A model generated the notes under the pieces. It was not told the origin of the DNA, ran no database searches, and was given only the letters and a program-made list of their open reading frames with translations. DNA of 64,000 nucleotides from Euryodendron excelsum. Its lineage: Eukaryota; Streptophyta; Magnoliopsida; Ericales; Pentaphylacaceae. The position numbers and the translations under genes were made by a program. The DNA is taken from assembly GCA_033060915.1 (NCBI GenBank), contig CM065385.1:16846001-16910000 (forward strand), written 5' to 3'. Below, one piece after another: positions 34,255-48,298 of this stretch; position 1 is the first letter of the stretch, and every line of letters begins with the position of its first letter.

Positions 34255-36705
34255 TATCGCACCCAGATTTTTTACACTCGAGGAATACACACATAAGCGA
34301 GAAAAACATGTACTCTCTCGTTAGAACTCACTCTTCTAGAAGAATGAGTGCAACTATGTTTAAATTGAAAATTGATTTGAATAAAGGGATGTTGAAAAAC
34401 ATTTGGAGTCACCACCTAACTTGATTAAAGTGAGTTAGGTCACCTAAAAACTAAGCATAATCCGAAGACTACACTTAGGGTTTTTGAAAATGATTTTTGA
34501 AAATGCTACTTCTAGAGAGGGTTTTTAAGAAAATGGGTTGTTTGGCTACCTTTGGAAAACTTTTAAGCCTTTTTTGAAAATAAACTCCATTTTGGTCTTT
34601 AAAAATAGTGATTCTAGGTTCGGAGGTTGGTTACGTGTAGGGAAGACGCACTAAGCCATCACCCTACCTCGCCCTTGCGGTACCTACATGTCTATTTACC
34701 CTAAATTTACATATGAGAGTCTTCAACTAAAAAATGTTCAATCCTATCCACTTAGAAAAATGATGTTTAAAAAGACATAATGCATGATATGCAAGTGCAA
34801 GAAAAAAAAGAGTTTGAAAATTGATTTGGAAAGAAATTTGAGAAGAAATTGATTTGTTTTTAGAAAGAGATTTGAAAAGATAGAATTGCAATTGGAAATT
34901 TTTGGAAATTGGAAATAGAGATTTGGAATTAGAAAAATCGATTATGGAATTGAAAACTTGAACAAGATTGTAGAATTGGAGATTTGAAAGAAGTTGTGGA
35001 AATAGAAGTTTGAAAAGGATTGTGAAATTTGAGATTGGAAAAAGGTTGTGACCTCAACCCTGAGAGTTGCTTACGTATCCTTTTTAAGGAATCAGATTAG
35101 TCATAGTTCGGACTAGAGTCCGATAGAGAATAGAATGTTTGATTTGAAAAAGAGATTTTGATTGGAAAAAGGATTTGATTTGAACTTAGAATAGAATATT
35201 GGAAATTGGAAATTGGAATTGTTTTGGAAAGATTGAGGTTTAGAAAACCTAGATTTAGAAAAAAAGGGATTTAGGAAAAACTTGAGGTTTAAGAAAGATT
35301 TGACTCGACTTGGATGGGTTTGGAAGATTAGAAAATATTGGATTTAGGAAGGGTTCGAATTAGAAAAGTGACATTTTAGGAAGGTTTTGGATTTAGAAAA
35401 ATTTGGATTTTATTCCTAAGAAGAAGTGTTTTGATCTTCTTTCCAAAAACAGAGGATAGGATCTAGTTTCCTAAATGGGAAGACTGGATTTGGTTTTCTA
35501 AAGGGGAGATTGGATTTGGCATGAATTTGGAAGGGGAAGTTTTAGAAACCCTAGATTTGGAAGACTATAGTTTTGATGTAGAAAAGGGGTTCTGGAAATA
35601 TATATAATTTTGATGTAGAAAACAAGAAGTTTTGAAAACCTAGGTTTGATGCCAAAATAAGGGATTGGAAATTATGTTTTTAGGAAGGAAAATTAGGGTT
35701 TCCTAATTGTTGACTCTAGGGCTTGACTTGGGCTCTAAGAAAAGAGGTTTTTGGAAAGTGAGCTTTTAGAAAGGGAGATTTTTGGAAAGAAATCCTAGAG
35801 ATGAGTTTTTAGAAAGTGAATTTGAAAAGAGAGGGTTTTTGGAAAGGGATTTTTGGAAGGAGATTATTGGAAAGAGTTTTTAGGGAAAGAGATTTAGGGA
35901 GAGAGTTTTCTAAGAAAGAAACCTATGGAGTGTTTTTAGGAAAGGAATTTTGAAGAGAGCTTTTTAGAAAGGAGTTTAAAAAGAAGTTTTGAAAAATAGA
36001 TTTTGGAGGGAGTTTTTTAAAAACAATTTTGGAAAGGAAATTGGAGAGAGTTTATGGAAAGCATGTTGGAAAAGATATTTTTAGAGGGAGAGATTTGAAA
36101 AGAGACATTTTAGAAAGCTTATAAAAATATCTCACTTTCCTAAAGCGATTCTAACCATAAGAATGTTAGAGCCACTTTAAGGTAGTGGTTTTGAAAACAA
36201 CAAGGATTTTGAAAATATGGACCATATTAGTCACTTTAAATATAACACTTTCCTAAAGCAACCCTAACCATGGAAATGCTATAATCACCTTAGGATTATG
36301 ATTTTAAAAATAAGTTTTGAAAAAGAAGGTTTTGATGCAAGTTTGAAAATGATGTTAGTGCAAGTTTTTGAAAACAAGTTTAAAAACGAATTTTGGAGGA
36401 ATGCAAAATCATGATATGCACAATGCAACTTGGAGTCATGAACATACAAGGTTAAGGCTTCACCACATAATCAAGGGGGCCAAACCAACATGGTCTCCGA
36501 TTAGACTAAAATAAAGCCCCCAACACGGCGACTCTCCAATAGCCTAATCTTACACATGGACCGAGAATTCCTTTGTTTTAAGCATGCAAGAAAAGGGCCA
36601 AGAAGATGGGGGATTAAAATAGAAGAAAACCTAAGTGGGTTAGGAGAGAGAAGAGAAGGGGGGAAGATGCATAAACGTAAATAAGAAGCCTAACTTGTGT
36701 CTTCT
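34255..36705 (-). repeat. 5' LTR of the minus-strand Tat element, U5-side half
   Basis: It starts TATCGCACCC (complement of the LTR 3' end, TG decayed to TA) and runs through the purine-rich domain (about 35110-36410) to 'aacttgtgtcttct' at 36705. There plus-strand Tat sequence is inserted. The missing continuation is at 56579-58651; 'tttattttgcttag' after the junction continues the R region exactly. Confidence 0.88.
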
Positions 36706-39700
36706 TGTAAGCGCCCCATTTTTGACCGCTCGGCAGTTTACGGTCTATCCGCACTTGTAGTCAAGTCAATATGGACGTATTCTAATTGAAATCAACTTTC
36801 CAAGCCTAATCTCGTCTATCCATCATTTCGCGGGCCCCGCCAGGCCCAAACAGAGGCAAAATGACCAAAATGCCCCTAAGGGCATTGTTCGGTCCAGTTC
36901 CAACAAATACGTCTTTACGAAGACGGTAAGTCCCCTTTCCATATTCCAAACCAGGCATGTCTTTCCGAAGACGCTAAGTCCCCTTTCCAATCCCATCAGG
37001 CACATCTTTTCGAAGACGGTAAGTCCCTTTTCTAATCCTACCAGACACGTCTTTTCGAAGACGGTAAGTCCCCTTTCCAATTCTAAATCAGGCACATCTT
37101 TCCAAAAACGGTAAGTCCCCTTTCCAATTCCAATTCCAATCCCTCTCTCAAGACAATTGATTCCTCAAGACAGTAATTCTATCCAATCTGGCATGTTTTT
37201 CGAAGAAAATCTCTTCAGAACGGTAAGTCCCTTTAAACCTGTCAATCGGGATGAGACCCCAAGTCCCCTAGATGGTAGAAGGGTCCACCTTTGGCACCTG
37301 CTAGCCTGCCAATACAAAAATGTCTATTTAGGCACACCTTCTGAGAAAGTTGATTCTCAGGCGCTAAGTCCCTTTAGCAGCTTCCCGAGATCATATAGTC
37401 TCGGGAATAATCGCGAATCGTCAGAGTAGCGAAAATACTCGCAAACATCGCAACCGTCAGAGTAGTAGAAATACTCGCAAACAGGTCGATATAGGGAATT
37501 GTGAACAAACCCCTGTATCACAAGACCGTTGTCAGAGTGGCGAAAGCACTCAAAACCCTGGTCAACACTAGTGCCTGCTAGCCCACTCTGGTGAAAAATG
37601 ACCAAACTGCCCCTAGGATCATTTTTTGGCACGTTTCTTGAGAGCACACCTAAGTCCTTAGAACGATAAGTCCACCCCTCCTAGATTGTCCTAGATATGA
37701 TCCGGCATGATTAGGTGCATCCAGTCAATTTCGGGTCAATTTCGAGACTTTTCGGTCAAGATGACCATTTTGCCCTTAGGCATCCGAGTGCCTCGGGAAC
37801 CACACCGGCCCTGGGTATCAAACCGGTAACTTCCCGAGAATGCCTCTTACAATATTCTCAACCTTTCTTTACCTTTCCAGATCATTCCGAGTTAGTTCCG
37901 GCAAACCCAGTGCAAAATGACCGTTTTGCCCCTAGTGGGCCGGTCACCTTTTCTGACCACACCGGCTCTAGGTATCAAACCGGCAATCTTTGAAAAAATT
38001 CTGAATAAAGTTTACAAATCTAGAATCTTCTTTCGGGATGTTCCGAGTCCATCTCGGCAGCTTTCCAGCCCGGTTGACTGTTTTGCCCCTAATGGCCCGG
38101 TTAACCCTTCCGACACATCCTATCTTCATTTTTCAAGTCAAATACTTTCGGGACACTATTCTAAGTGTTCCTGCCCTTTTTCTGGCCTTCCGGGTCATTC
38201 CCGGTCTCTCAACTTCTTCCCAAACTTTTCAAAGTCACTCCTAGTGAAGGCAAGCTAAACATTACATGGTAGTCACTAATACAGGCACCCAAATATTCCC
38301 AAGGTACATTGCTTAATGACCTTAAAACTTTCCTAACTGGCTGGCGCCACTCCTAGTGGCGCCTAGAGTAAATTTGGCCTGGCGCCACTGCAACAAGCGC
38401 TAGGTCTATCCCATCTCTATAAATATAGAGCCTCTTCTAGCGTGAAAGAGGTCCGCAAACTCAGTCTAAAAACCTTAATATTTGATATACAGAGCTCGTG
38501 GCCTCCCTAAACCCTAGCTTCTCTAGGTTTTCCAAACCCTAGCTACCATACACAAACCCTAGGCTCTTATACACTCATACACACTCCTATACACTTATAC
38601 AATAGCCTCTAACCCTCCATTGAAGACTTGGATTGCTGCAACTACAAGCTTTGAAGAATAAAGACAAGCCCTCGAAGACTGAAGTGAAGCGAAGACCGAA
38701 GAAAAGCATGGCCCGCAAAGCCAAGCGAAATAAACAAGACATACGGTAGGTTTTCTCTTTGAGTTTCTGCACTTCCCCCTCTCTCTTCTCCCTCCTAACC
38801 CACTTGGGTTTTCTCTATTTTAATCTCCCATCTTCTTCCCCCCTTTCTTTGTATGCTTGAAACGAGGAGATTCCCGGTCCATGTGTAGGTTTAGACTATT
38901 GGAGGGTCACCATGTCGGGGGCTTTCTTTTAGTCTAATTGGAGACCACGTGGGTTCGGCCTCATTGATTATGTGGTGAAGCCTTAACCTTGTATGTTCAC
39001 GACCCCAATTTGCATTGTGTATATCATTATCTTGCATTATTCCATAAATTGTTTTCAAAGCTTGCATTAAACTTGTTTTCAAAATTGCATCAAAATCTCC
39101 TTTTTCAAAACTTGTTTTCAAAATCACAATCCTAGGGTGATTCTAGCCTTTCCATGGCTAGGATTGATTTAGGAAAGTGTTATATTTAAAGTGACCAATG
39201 TTATTTATATTTTCATATCTTTGTTGTTTTCAAAACCACTTTCTTAAAGTGTTCTAAGCTTCTTATGGTTAGAATCGCTTTACGAAAGTGAGACTTTTTT
39301 ATACTTTCTAAAAACTCTCTTTTCAAAAGTCTCTATTTCTAAAACCCTCATTTTTAACATGCTTTCTTAAAACTCTTCTTACCAGAGTTGTTTTTAAAAA
39401 CTCTCTCCAAAAATCTATTTTTCAAAAACTCTCTTTTTAACTCTTTCTCAAAATGCTCTCTTCAAAATCCACTTTCTAAAAACATTCCCTAGGTTTCCTT
39501 CTTATAAAACACTCTCTAAATCTCTTTCCTAAAAACTCTTTGTAACAATCTCCTTCCAAAATCTTGTTTCCAAAACTCTCTCAAAAGTTTTACTTTCCAA
39601 AAAACTTCCTTTTTAAAATTCTTTTCAAAATTCGCTTTCCAAAAACTCCTCTCTAGGATTTCTTTCCAAAAATCTTCCTCCCTAAAACTCACTTTCCAAA

Positions 39701-41716
39701 AATTCATTTTCTTGGTGCCCAAATCAAGCCCTAGAACTCACAATTAGGAAACCCTGGTTTTCTTTCCAAAAACATGATTTTTCAAACTTGCCTTAAAACC
39801 TAGGTTTCCAAAATCTCCCTTTTCACACCCAAACTATACATATTTCCAAAACGTATTTTCTACGTCAAAACTATAGTCTTCCAAGTCTAGGGTTTCTAAA
39901 ACTTCCTCTTCTAAATCCTTCTCAAATCAAAATTTTCCTTTAGAAAACCAAATCCAAGCTCTCGTTTAGGAAACTAGATCCCATCCTCCGTTTTTAGAAA
40001 CAAAATCAAACGTTCTCTTTTAAGAAACAAAATCCAATCCCTTGTTTTAGGAAATAGGAATCTTAACCCTTCCTAGTCTAAATCTTTCCTAATTCAAATC
40101 CTTCCTAATCTTCTATTTTCCTAAATCTCAAGTTTCCAAAACTTGAACATAAAAATCTTCCCTAAATTTTAAAACTCAACTTCCACATCTTTCCTAATTC
40201 AACCCTTTCCTAACTCTACCTCTTTTCAAATCTTAACCTTCCAAATCTAGGTTTTCCAATCTTTCCTAAATTCAAACCTTTCCTAATCTCAAGATTTTCT
40301 CAAACTCAAACTGTAAAACTTTCTAAATCTTAAACTTTCTAAATCCCAAATCTTTCCAAATTCAAAGTTTTCTAAATTCAAAACTTTCTTAAGTTAAGAC
40401 TTTCTAAACCTAAATCTTTCTTTAATTCTAAACTTTCCTAAAACTTCAAATCTTTCCAAATCTATAACTTTCTATACTCAAAACTTTCTTATTTTCAAAA
40501 CTTCATTATTTTCAAAACCTTTCCTATTTCAAAACCTTTCTTAAAATGAAACTTTCTTAAACCAAAGCTTTCCTAAAATAACACTTTCCTAAAACAAAAC
40601 TTTCCTAATTTGAATCCTTCCTAAATCCAATCTTTCATAGTCATCCAAACCCTTCCAAGTCGAGTCAAATCTTTCTAAATCTCAAGCTTTTCCTAAAAAC
40701 TCATCTTTCCTAAGTCTAAGTTTCCTAAACCTCAATCTTTCCAAAATAAGTCCAAATCTTTCTTCCAAGTTCTATCTTTTCCAATCAAGTCCAATCTTTC
40801 TTTTCTAAGTTCCTAAGTCTAGGTCTTTCAAAACCCATCTTTTCAAATCTTCCAATCAAAGTCCAAATTTCCCATTCTTCGAATTCCAATTCGAGTTACA
40901 ACTCCAACTCTTTTCCAAATCAATTATTCTATTCACAAACGGACTCTTGTCCAAACTACGACTGACCTGATTCCTCCAAAAGGACACGTAGGCAACCCTC
41001 ATGGGTGCGGTCACAACATTTTTCAAGTTTCCAATTCCATAACTCTTTTCGAATCTCTTTTCAATTTCAATTTCAAATCTATCTTTTCAAATCTCTTTTT
41101 AAATCAAATCAATTTCTTTTCAAATATTTTTTCAAATCTATTTCCCAACTCTCTTTTCTTACACTTGCATATCATGCATCATGTTAAATTTCTTTTTAAA
41201 CATTTCTTTTTCAAAGTGGATAGGATTGGTCATTAGTTAGTTAAAGAATCTCATAGGTGAATCTAGGGTAAATAGACATGTAGGTACCGCAAGGGCAGGG
41301 TAGGGTGATGGCTTAGTGCATCTTCCCTACACATAACCAACCTCCGAACCTAGATCACTATTTTCGAAAGACCAAAAGGAGTTATTTTTCTAAAAAGGGC
41401 TTAATATTTTCTAAAGATTGCTAAATAACCTATTTTCTTAAAAACTCTCTCTTGAGGAGATATTTTCAAAATCGTTTTTCAAAACCCTAAGTGTAGTTTT
41501 CAAATTATGCTTAGTTTTTAGGTGACCTAACTCACCTTAATGAAGTTAGATGGCGACTTTAAATGTTTTACAAAAACCCTTTATTTAAATATATTGTCAA
41601 TTCAAACATAGTCTCACTCATTCTCCTAAGAGGGTGAGTTCTAACGAGAGAGTACAGTGTTTTCCCCGATTGAGTGTGTATTCCTCAAGTGCAAAAAATC
41701 TGGGCGCGTCACTTCT
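36701..41716 (+). mobile_element. Plus-strand Tat LTR (5006 bp) flanked by CTTCT
   Basis: The LTR runs from TGTAAGCGCCCC at 36706 to GGGCGCGTCA at 41711, with CTTCT on both sides (36701-36705 and 41712-41716). Sequence on both sides is the minus-strand LTR, which rejoins correctly if the LTR and one CTTCT are removed. Taken alone this is a perfect solo LTR. The LTR at 51487-56578 has the same right-hand junction, so this may instead be the 5' LTR of a rearranged full element. It holds five hairpin units (36903-37130), the 157-bp repeats, a TATA box at 38418 and the pyrimidine-rich domain at about 39020-40930. Confidence 0.9.
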
Positions 41717-43065
41717 TTATTTTGCTTAGCTTTGCACGCTTTGCTTTGCTTGTCTTGCTTCGGTCTTCACTTCAGTCTTCAAGAGTTTGTCCTCAATCTT
41801 CAAAGCTCTGTAGTTGTAGCAATCCAAACCTTCAATGGAGGGCTTGAGGCTAGTGTATGAGTATGTGAGAGTGTATGAGTGTATAGGAGACTAGGGTTTA
41901 GAGAGGCCACAAGTTCTGTATATCGAAAAGTAGGGTTCTTAGACTGAGTTTGTGGATCTCTTTCACGCTGAAGAATGGTCAACCTTTCTTTAACTTTTCA
42001 GATCATTTCGAGTCAGTTCTGGCAAACCCAGTGTAAAATGACCGTTTTGCCCGTAGTGGGCCGGTCACCTTTTCCGACCACACCAGCTCTAGGTATCAAA
42101 CCGGCAACCTTTGGGAACATTTTGAATAAATTTTCCAAATCTCGAATCTTCTTTTGGGATGTTCCAAGTCCATCTCGACAGCTTTCCAGCCCGGTTGACT
42201 GTTTTGCCCCTAATGGCCCGGTTAACCCTTCTGACACATCCTATCTTCATTTTTCAAGTCAAATACTTTCGAGACACTGTTCTAAGTGTTCCTGCCCTTT
42301 TTCCGGCCTTCTGGGTCATTCTCGGTCTCTCAACTCCTTCCCGGACTTTTCAGAGTCACTCCTAGTGAAGGCAAGCTAAACATTGCATGGTAGTCACTAG
42401 TACAGACGCCCAAATCATCCCAAGATACATTGCTTACCAACCTTAAAACTTTCTTAACTAGCTGGCACCACTAGCAGTGGCACCAAACCAATAAATACCT
42501 TGGCGCCACTCCTAGTGGCGCCAAGAGTAAAAGGAGTGTATACGTGTATAGGAGGCTAGGGTTTGTGTATGGAGGCTAAGGTTTAGATAACCTAAAGAGA
42601 CTAGGGTTTAGAGAGGTTACGAGCTCTGTATATCGAAAAGTAGGGTTCTTAGACTGAGTTTGAGGACCTTTTCACGCTGGAGGAGGTTCTGTATTTATAG
42701 ACAAAAGAATCACTTGGCGCCTGTTGTAGTGGCGCTAGGGCAAATTCTTCTTGGCACCACTAGGAGTGGCGCCAAGCCATTTTTTGGCTTGGCGCCATTA
42801 CTAATGGCGCTAGCAACTTTGGAAAGTTTATTAAGTCCGCAAGCAACGTATTTTTGGAAGATTTGGGTGTCCGTACTAGTGACTACCATGCAATTTTTAG
42901 CCTGGCTTCACTAGGAGTTACTCTAGAAAGCCCGGGAAGGACTTAAGGGACCGAGAATGGCCCGGAAGGCTAGAAAAGGGCAGGAACCCTTAGAATAGGG
43001 TCCCGGGGGGTATTTGACTTGAAAAAGGATGACAAGATGTGTTGGAAGGGTTGATCAAGCCATTA
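41712..43065 (-). repeat. Rearranged piece of minus-strand Tat LTR with an inverted insert
   Basis: Three blocks. 41712-41966 is minus-strand LTR (R region) and matches 56579-56862. About 41972-42533 is plus-strand LTR U3 and matches 37855-38372. 42534-43065 is again minus-strand LTR and matches about 56735-57258, so part of the first block is repeated. The stretch stops at about 43065 where the leader of the plus-strand element begins. There is no PBS at the LTR end (41712), although a leader and gag follow downstream. Confidence 0.8.
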
Positions 43066-44355
43066 AGGGGAACAGAATGAATGGGAGTTGTTGGGCTCTT
43101 TTCTCCACTTTTAAAAATCACACACACACTGCATGTGCACCTGTATTCTGCATATCTGCATTATGACCCTGATGTGACCTTTCTAGTTAGAAAGGGGGAA
43201 CGGTATATTGGTTGTGGGCAAGATGCTGTGTCAGTTTCTTTGCCTACGACCTCTTGATGGTTTCCTCGCTCGGATCACCAACCGATCATGACACCACCTT
43301 GGGGAGTGGGCCTAGGTTCGAAGATCCGGGGACCGAGCCTTTTTAGGACGCATTAGTCAACCCTCAACCTCATACTCATATAGACACCATGCATAACTGA
43401 ACCTCTGCCAGATTTAAGACACGCGCACTATTTTCCAAAACCATGGAGGAAAGGGCGATTGCTCTTACTTTCATTTATACCTGTTTATTCCTGTTGCTAT
43501 AATGACTGTATTCTTACTGTTATAATCACTGTCTAACTCGTCATGCATGCAGGTTTACCTTGCTATTGCATTCTCTCTCTTTATACTCTTTGCATATCCA
43601 TATTCATGCATTCAATATCCCACGTTAAGACAAGTGTTCCAAGTAACTCAAGTCACTGCATTCTCATGCATATGACCTATTGAGAGTGACACCAAAGTCA
43701 CTCTCCCTTGCAATAGACCTACCCAAACCGTAAGACTTCCCACGTAACCTTAAGAAATCATTGTATGCATTCTTAAGTCATCTCATAAGAGGGGCCCCAA
43801 TCCCTCTATGCTTACGGAGATAAGATTGCCAAGAAGACAAGGGGTAATCGGTCAACAAGGTCTCTCAACGACCTCCCCGACATCAAATCCGATAAAGGCT
43901 AATCCGAAGACTCAAGAATAGTTTAGGTTTTTCCTTTGTAAAACTAGATAGGTGGAAGTCCCAAGGAAAATGCTCCCTTCCCCCTATTGAAATGTATTTT
44001 AATTCTTTTGTAGCTTAAACCCGAAATTTAATGCACTTTTTTTTACTATTGCGAATGAATGCATGGATGGCTGAAGGCTCCCACTTGACGGTAAGGTATT
44101 TGCATACACGGGCAATCCCCTATCTCCAAAATTGAGCTAATACATCATGCGTAGCTTCCCTCCCAAAAAAGGGGCACCCTAGAACATGTATTGCATAAAG
44201 CTCTCTAAAAACTAGAAACTGACTTGCAATTTATGTTTCTATCATTTCGTCTTTTTCTTTTTATAGAGGTCACCCTGCATTAAGTCAACATTGCTCCTAA
44301 GAAGGGGCAACATCCACCTAGGGATTCCATTATCACCTGGCAAAGAGCATCACCG
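43066..44355 (+). other. Leader of the plus-strand Tat element, 5' end missing
   Basis: Collinear with the complement of about 33975-32830. The first ~280 bases of a normal leader, PBS included, are absent. No supportable ORF. A pyrimidine-rich tract ending TTTTTATAG (about 44264) looks like a splice acceptor upstream of gag, but I cannot pair it with a donor. Confidence 0.6.
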
Positions 44356-46336
44356 ATGGCTACTAAACCTGAAGAATCCTCTTAAGTTTCTCGGGAAGAA
44401 GTCAATGAAATGAGGACCAAGATGGATGAGATGCTCAAGCTTATTCAAACTATGGCTATGAAGGATCCCATCATCATCTATGACTTCATCCAAGGACCAT
44501 GAACCCTCTAATCCAATGATTGTGCTTCAGTCTGACAATGCTGGGAGGAATAAAGAGGATGCCAAAGGGATCAGTGCTGAAGAGGAAGAGACCATATTGC
44601 TTTCACCTGCCGTAAAGAAGGTCCCCCTAGACCCTCTCAATCTGAAAATCCAAGGGTTAGAGGATTCGCCGTGAAGTCTCCATGGCCACGACACTTACGG
44701 GTTCACTTCCTATGATGAGCTCTGTTTCTTCCTTGACCACCCGAGACCTGCTACGTTTAAAATGCCCGACTTCCAGAAGTACCGGTAACCCCGTTACTCA
44801 TCTTCGTCTCTATGCTGGAGCGCTAAGCAGTCACGGCAACGATTCAAAACTCCTCATGCAGCTATTCTAACACACTCTTACAAGGTTTGCTCTACAATGG
44901 TTTGCTCGTCTGGACTTAAGGAAGATCACAACCTGGATCGAGTTGGTCAATGCATTTAAAGCCCAATATCGTCACAATATTGATCTTACCTCTGACAGAT
45001 GGTCCCTAATGACTATGAGCAAGGGTGAGAAGGAAAGCTTTAAAGGATATGCCCTAAGATGGAGGGAGGCCCCTGCACAAGTCAATCCCCTACTGGAAGA
45101 AAAGGAGTACATACAACTATTCATACATACTTTCCAGGGTATATTCTACGAGAAGCTTTGCACAAGCATGGGAAAAAGCTTCTCTGAACTAATCATGCAA
45201 GGGGAGATGATAGAAAACGGTCTCAAGACAAGGAGGATTACGGACCCCTACGCCAAGACTGGAGAGTATACCGCCAACATAGTCAAAAAGGTGGCTACTA
45301 TAAGGGGCACGATCAAGAAGGAAAGTGAGGTGTCTGCCATCCTGCACAGCCAACCACCACAATACCGTCCGCCACTACAATCACTCCTTATCCTGCCCTT
45401 ACCCACCTTAACAATGCCTGTTCCAACCTCTAACTATGGCCTCACTGGGGCATGACCCAATTTTAATAGACCTGCTCGACACATCCGTACCTTCGACACC
45501 TAAGCCTAAACCCAAACTGAGACCTACCATAACTTGCTGAAGAACAGTATCCTGAAGCCCATACCTGCTCGCCCGTTGCCAAGCCCTCTACCCCCAACCT
45601 TTAATGCCGCCCTTACATGTGAATACCATTTGGGTGGTCAAGGGCACGACACCGAAAGCTGCTTCGCTCTTAAGCACACAATTCAAGACTTGATCGACAA
45701 CAAGACCATTGATCTACAGCCGATACAACCTGCTCCGACCCCCAATGTGACCACTAACCCTCTGCCGGATCACACCGTCAACATGATACTAATAGAAATG
45801 GAAGGCGAGGGAGATTTCAATGAGCTTAGAGCTGAGGGTTGTGAGGATGATTGGGAGACCGATGAAGCGGATGACTGGGAGGAGGATCTCCCACTATGCC
45901 CGATCTATCTCTATAACCCTAATGAAGTGCCTGATGCTTCTAATTGGCCAGTTGAAGAGCTAGTGTTTCCAGTTGAAGAGCTTGTTGAAAATGTGGTTAT
46001 TGATGGATGGGGTGCTGAGTTTTTACACCCAAAGTATGCTGCGGCAGAGTGTCATTTACTAGAGAATCCTTGGCCTGTAATTGAATGCAGTTATGAAGAT
46101 TTGGGCTGGGAGCAAAAAGAACCAAAGACACCAATAGAGCCATTCAAATTGGAAGGAGGCGAGTTAGCCACACTATTTCCGGAAGAGCCACCACCAAGGA
46201 CATCAAAGGGATCAATGAAGTTGCCAACTGCACTATCACTGCCAACATGCCTGAAGCTCTAGAAGAAGCCTTTGCCTGTCTCGCCTTGGCCGAGGATCCG
46301 GGTCACGAAGATGTGGGCATTATCCCAAAGCCCTAG
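44356..46336 (+). pseudogene. Tat gag
   Basis: A start ATGGCTACTAAACC at about 44356 is followed by 'REEVNEMRTKMDEMLKLIQ', a coiled-coil-like N-terminus. The core gag domain (44943-45455) has 'ITWIELVNAFKAQYRHN', 'LTSDRWSL', 'KESFKGYALRWREAPAQVNP' and 'FIHTFQGIFYEKL', typical of Retrotrans_gag. The C-terminal part (45534-46262) has the variant zinc knuckle 'CEYHLGGQGHDTESC' (about 45618-45665) followed by 'LKHTIQDLID', standard for Tat gag, then an acidic region. Stops near 44383, 44672 and 45455 and frame changes disable it. No protease or RT follows, so any pol product would have to come from another copy. Confidence 0.85.
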
Positions 46337-48298
46337 TAAAATAGGAACCCCATCAAAAGCGTACAAGAGATGGGTGTTTTCACCCACTTTCTTTCTATCC
46401 CTTTTACTTCCTGTCTCTAAATTGATGTTTTCATTTTCTTAACTGCTCAAAAACTTTATGTTTTTCATAAAAATGATGGTAATAATTAAATGATAGTTCT
46501 TTCATTCACTACTGCTATCTTATATGTTGCTTGTGAATAGTAACTATTTCCTCCGCAAGGGGCATGATGTATCTTATGGAATGATCCGGCTTGAAAGGAT
46601 GATAGCATGAGTTAGTCACTCACCAAATGATCAACTTTCTAGAGAGACAGAGAGGATAAGGATGAGTGAGGATACTACCCAAAGGCAACACTTACAAGAC
46701 ACTGAAGCTAAGCGATGTGTGGTCAGTTTTTCGAAATGAAGAGGAGCCATCTTTCATTTCCCCACATATAAATAAAAGAATAAATAACTAAATAAATAAA
46801 CAAATGTGCTTATAATCCCTTTGCTTAACCCCTAGTGCCTCACGGAAAGCGAAAATCTTCCTTGTCAACCCCGATCCAAGACTGTCCCCCTCACACTGGG
46901 GCAGACAATAGTTAAGAACTCTAGAAATGGTATCCATCTTCTATCATGTTAGGATAGCAGTGAAAGCTCTATAGGTCAAGTAATATAATTCAAAGTGAAG
47001 AGAGGCCCCCATTTGATTTTCCATATAGTTAAAAGCAACCCCTTGCCAAACCCTTTGAGCCGTATATCTTTTCTTAACAAAACCCCAACCTAGGGATCAC
47101 TGCCCACACTAGGCAGATTGAACTACCAAGGAAAAGGTCTAAGGAAAAAGGGTCGAAGAATTATTCATCTCATGAAAGAAAAGAAAAGACAAAGTGAAGG
47201 AAAAGAATTGCCAGGGGGCAAGAGGCCAAAAGAAAAAATAAAATCTAAGGCAAGGCCTGAAGAAGTCCACAATTGTGACACAATAAGAAAAAAAGAAAAT
47301 CATGTTTATCACAAAAAGCATATAGAAAGGGTGAAAGAGAAGAGTCATTTTCATCCGGAAAAGTATGTAGCAAAAGTAAGAAGGAAATTTAAAGGTGATC
47401 CTAGGCTACAAAGAAACCCAATGGAAGCAGTAGGTTCGAGCCTTTACCCTTTCTTGCTAAAACCCCAAAACCATGGCCTACATTACAACCTTATAAAAGT
47501 CCCCTCTGATTGAAAAATGAATTACTTGATCTAAATGAGTTGAACACGCTGCCAAAGCCAAGAAGGATGCTAGCCCTACTGAAAAGGTCAAGGACAGTAT
47601 GGATCTAAACCCTACTGAAAACAACATCGAATTTGGGCCTATATATCCTATTGTTTCGAAAACCCCATAACTTAGCCTACATTACGGTCCTAAACAAAGT
47701 CTCCTCAGATTGAAAGGACTGGCCACTTATCACTCTGCTAAAGATCAGGTAAGTTGTTGCTAAAACCCCGAGAGTTAAGAGTTTCAGCCCAATAATCATA
47801 TACACTAACCCTGAAACCGAGAATTAGAGAGGGTCAAAAGGTTGAGAAAGGTTTGAAGTGCTATCATCCAACCAAGGTAGGGTTGAGCTAGAAGAGATGT
47901 TAAACCCTCGAAAAGGAAGGAGTTAATATTCCAAATATACCAGGTCTAATAGCACCCCTCGTCATTCTATTAATGTATTTCTAACATGTGCATATGTTTG
48001 AAAAAAAAAAATAAAAGGAAAAAATCAGCTTGAGCTTTGCACACATAGGATATAACTCCATGTAAAAACAGAAGTCATCAACCTCAACTCATATAATAGA
48101 TACATAACATCATCTTCCGTCACATGCATCTGATCATATGCCTAGCTGAAAAGATCATAAATATTTATATCTATCCATACTTCTAAATACCATAAATATC
48201 CATCCTTGTATATAGCTTACAAAATAAAAATGTCTAACATAAACACATCTCAGGGACAAGGGCCAAAAGAAGATCAGAGTCTCCACAAAGGGCATCTA
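46337..48298 (+). other. Non-coding middle of the plus-strand Tat element; pol absent
   Basis: About 2 kb with no recognisable protease, RT, RNase H or integrase. The text around 47040-47110 resembles what follows integrase in the old copy (1700-1800), so pol was deleted or never present. About 47430-47780 has two diverged copies of 'aaaccccaaaaccatggcct' followed by 'acattac'. A lysine-codon-rich run (47118-47513) is low-complexity and I do not call it a gene. Confidence 0.6.

Noticed and set aside
47118..47513. A 131-codon Lys/Glu-rich forward frame as a gene
   Set aside because: A-rich low-complexity text inside the non-coding part of a Tat element, with no counterpart seen in the other copies.
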